A stretch of DNA of 64,000 bases from JANQOZ01 sp045106555 (GTDB lineage: Bacteria > Pseudomonadota > Gammaproteobacteria > Xanthomonadales > SZUA-38), in contig JBGCET010000040.1 of assembly GCA_045106555.1 (NCBI GenBank), positions 1 through 64,000 of the forward strand, in the 5' to 3' direction. The position numbers and the translations under genes are program-made. Below the pieces are notes generated by a model, which saw only the letters and a list, made by a program, of their open reading frames with translations, was not told where the DNA came from and searched no databases. Shown piece after piece: positions 62,887 through 64,000 of the stretch (within the stretch, counting starts at the first letter, position 1; the number at the start of each line of letters is the position of its first letter).

Positions 62887-64000
62887 ATGGCTCCTCGCCA
62901 GAAATCTAAAACCTCAAAAAAGTCCAAGCCCTTCGTCGACCCTAAGGCGGCGCAGGAGCAGGCGCGTTACGACAAACCCATCGCCAGCCGGGCAGCAATT
63001 TTGATGCTGCTGGAGCAACGCGGTGAACTGATGAAACGCAGCCACATTGCCAAGGCTCTGGACATTACCGACGACGACGGACTCGAAGCGTTGCGCCGCC
63101 GCCTGCGCGCCATGGTGCGCGACGGTGAGCTGATTCAAAACCGCCGCGGCGGCTACGGCGTGGCGCAAAAACTCGAAGCCAAACCTGGCCGGGTGATTGG
63201 TCATCCTGACGGCTTTGGTTTTCTGGCCTTAGACGAAGGTGGTGACGACTGGTATCTGTCGCCGCGCTGGATGCGTGGGGTGTTACACGGCGATCGCGTG
63301 TTGGCCCGAGTACAGGGCATCGATCACAGAAACCGCACCGAAGGCGCCATCGTCAGCGTGCTGGAGCGGGCCAACAGCCATTTGGTTGGGCGTTTCTACC
63401 GCGAGTCTGGCGTGGCGTTTGTGACGGCCGATGAAAAGCGAATTAATCAAGACATCCTGATTCCACCCGATGCGGCCGGCGAGGCCAGCAGCGGCGATTT
63501 TGTTTATTTGGAACTAACTGAGCAGCCAGACCGCAGGCACAAAGCCGTGGGCCGGGTGGTCGAAGTGTTAGGCCGCAGCATCAACGCGCCGATGGCGGTT
63601 GAGGTGGCTATTCGCAGCCACGACATCCCCTTCGAGTGGCCTGCCCAGGTGAGCGCAGCAACCATTCCTGATCATGTGGACAAAGCCGACTGGGAAGGCC
63701 GCAAAGATTTGCGCCAGCTGCCGTTGGTCACGATCGACGGCTTTGACGCCAAAGATTTCGACGACGCTGTGCACTGCAAGCCCAAGCCTCGCGGCGGCTG
63801 GACGGTAACGGTGGCCATTGCGGACGTGTCTAACTACGTGCGCCCTGGCACACCATTGGACGACGAGGCGAAACGTCGGAGCACCTCGGTGTATTTTCCG
63901 AATCGGGTTATTCCCATGCTGCCCGAGGGATTGTCCAACGGCATCTGTTCACTGCGTCCCAAAGTAGACCGGTTGTGCCTGGTGTGTGAGATGCAGGTGA
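62887..64000 (+). CDS. rnr: ribonuclease R, N-terminal part (continues past window)
   Basis: About 371 codons are visible from ATG 62887; the frame is open at the window edge. Basic N-terminal tail (MAPRQKSKTSKKSKPF), a winged-helix domain (RAAILMLLEQRGELMKRSHI, LRRRLRAMVRDGELIQNRRG), cold-shock/OB domains (GRVIGHPDGFGFLALDEGG; VGRFYRESGVAFVTADEKRI), then the start of the RNB nuclease domain with the metal-binding Asp cluster (IDGFDAKDFDDAVH). A 3'-5' exoribonuclease of structured RNA. Preceded by a terminator, so it has its own promoter in the short 52-base gap or reads through. The ribosome site is weak. Confidence 0.95.
   Translation, partial: MAPRQKSKTSKKSKPFVDPKAAQEQARYDKPIASRAAILMLLEQRGELMKRSHIAKALDITDDDGLEALRRRLRAMVRDGELIQNRRGGYGVAQKLEAKPGRVIGHPDGFGFLALDEGGDDWYLSPRWMRGVLHGDRVLARVQGIDHRNRTEGAIVSVLERANSHLVGRFYRESGVAFVTADEKRINQDILIPPDAAGEASSGDFVYLELTEQPDRRHKAVGRVVEVLGRSINAPMAVEVAIRSHDIPFEWPAQVSAATIPDHVDKADWEGRKDLRQLPLVTIDGFDAKDFDDAVHCKPKPRGGWTVTVAIADVSNYVRPGTPLDDEAKRRSTSVYFPNRVIPMLPEGLSNGICSLRPKVDRLCLVCEMQV

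Overview
The window reads as chromosomal DNA of a moderately GC-rich gammaproteobacterium, probably free-living and aerobic (marine or soil). The evidence is the two-subunit GOGAT (gltBD), Hsp33, RNase R, a YdbS/YdbT-like pair, an ECF sigma/anti-sigma pair, DUF2339/DUF3999 envelope genes, and heavy use of large TonB-dependent receptors (TBDRs). The exact lineage cannot be fixed from sequence reading alone. I saw no tRNA, rRNA, CRISPR array, prophage or intact insertion sequence.

Layout. 1-5350: the end of an acyl-CoA dehydrogenase, small conserved genes, an ECF sigma factor/anti-sigma/DUF4097 operon, and an NRDE protein. 5370-11836: an exported FG-GAP/ASPIC protein coupled to an exported TPR protein, then TBDR 1 with its own terminator. 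11885-13812: two exported or lipid-anchored unknowns. 13911-20874: an island of seven 2-oxoglutarate/Fe(II) oxygenases, four on the plus strand and three on the minus strand converging on them; three carry TPR or Sel1 repeats. The minus arm is headed by a signal-peptide beta-barrel that looks like the C-terminal part of a TBDR without its plug (20944-21975). 22395-34163: a small hydrophobic protein, hslO, a LEA-type lipoprotein, an orphan oligopeptide permease pair, gltBD plus a SnoaL-like gene, a trans-sulfuration enzyme, and the remnant of a class D beta-lactamase.

34281-47056 holds a hydroxyacid dehydrogenase, a histidine phosphatase and an ACAD10/11-like dehydrogenase, then a 31-bp perfect inverted repeat, DUF3999 and DUF2339, an SDR coupled to a DNA-alkylation-repair protein, two PH-domain membrane proteins, and a dienoyl-CoA-reductase-like SDR. 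47073-50447: ilvH and ilvB in divergent orientation, and folD. 50488-58714: a lipoprotein fusing an M14 carboxypeptidase to an N-acyl-D-amino-acid deacylase, divergent from TBDR 2, then folE and an amidase lipoprotein. 58747-64000: a coiled-coil exported protein with an HTH protein, TBDR 3, and the start of rnr.

The most unusual content is the oxygenase island. Three catalytic classes occur in mirror order on the two strands, beside secreted calcium-loop repeat proteins and outer-membrane proteins. This suggests a dedicated protein- or peptide-hydroxylation system linked to the outer membrane. The carboxypeptidase/D-aminoacylase fusion with TBDR 2 and the amidase looks like a second, separate locus for using modified or D-residue peptides.
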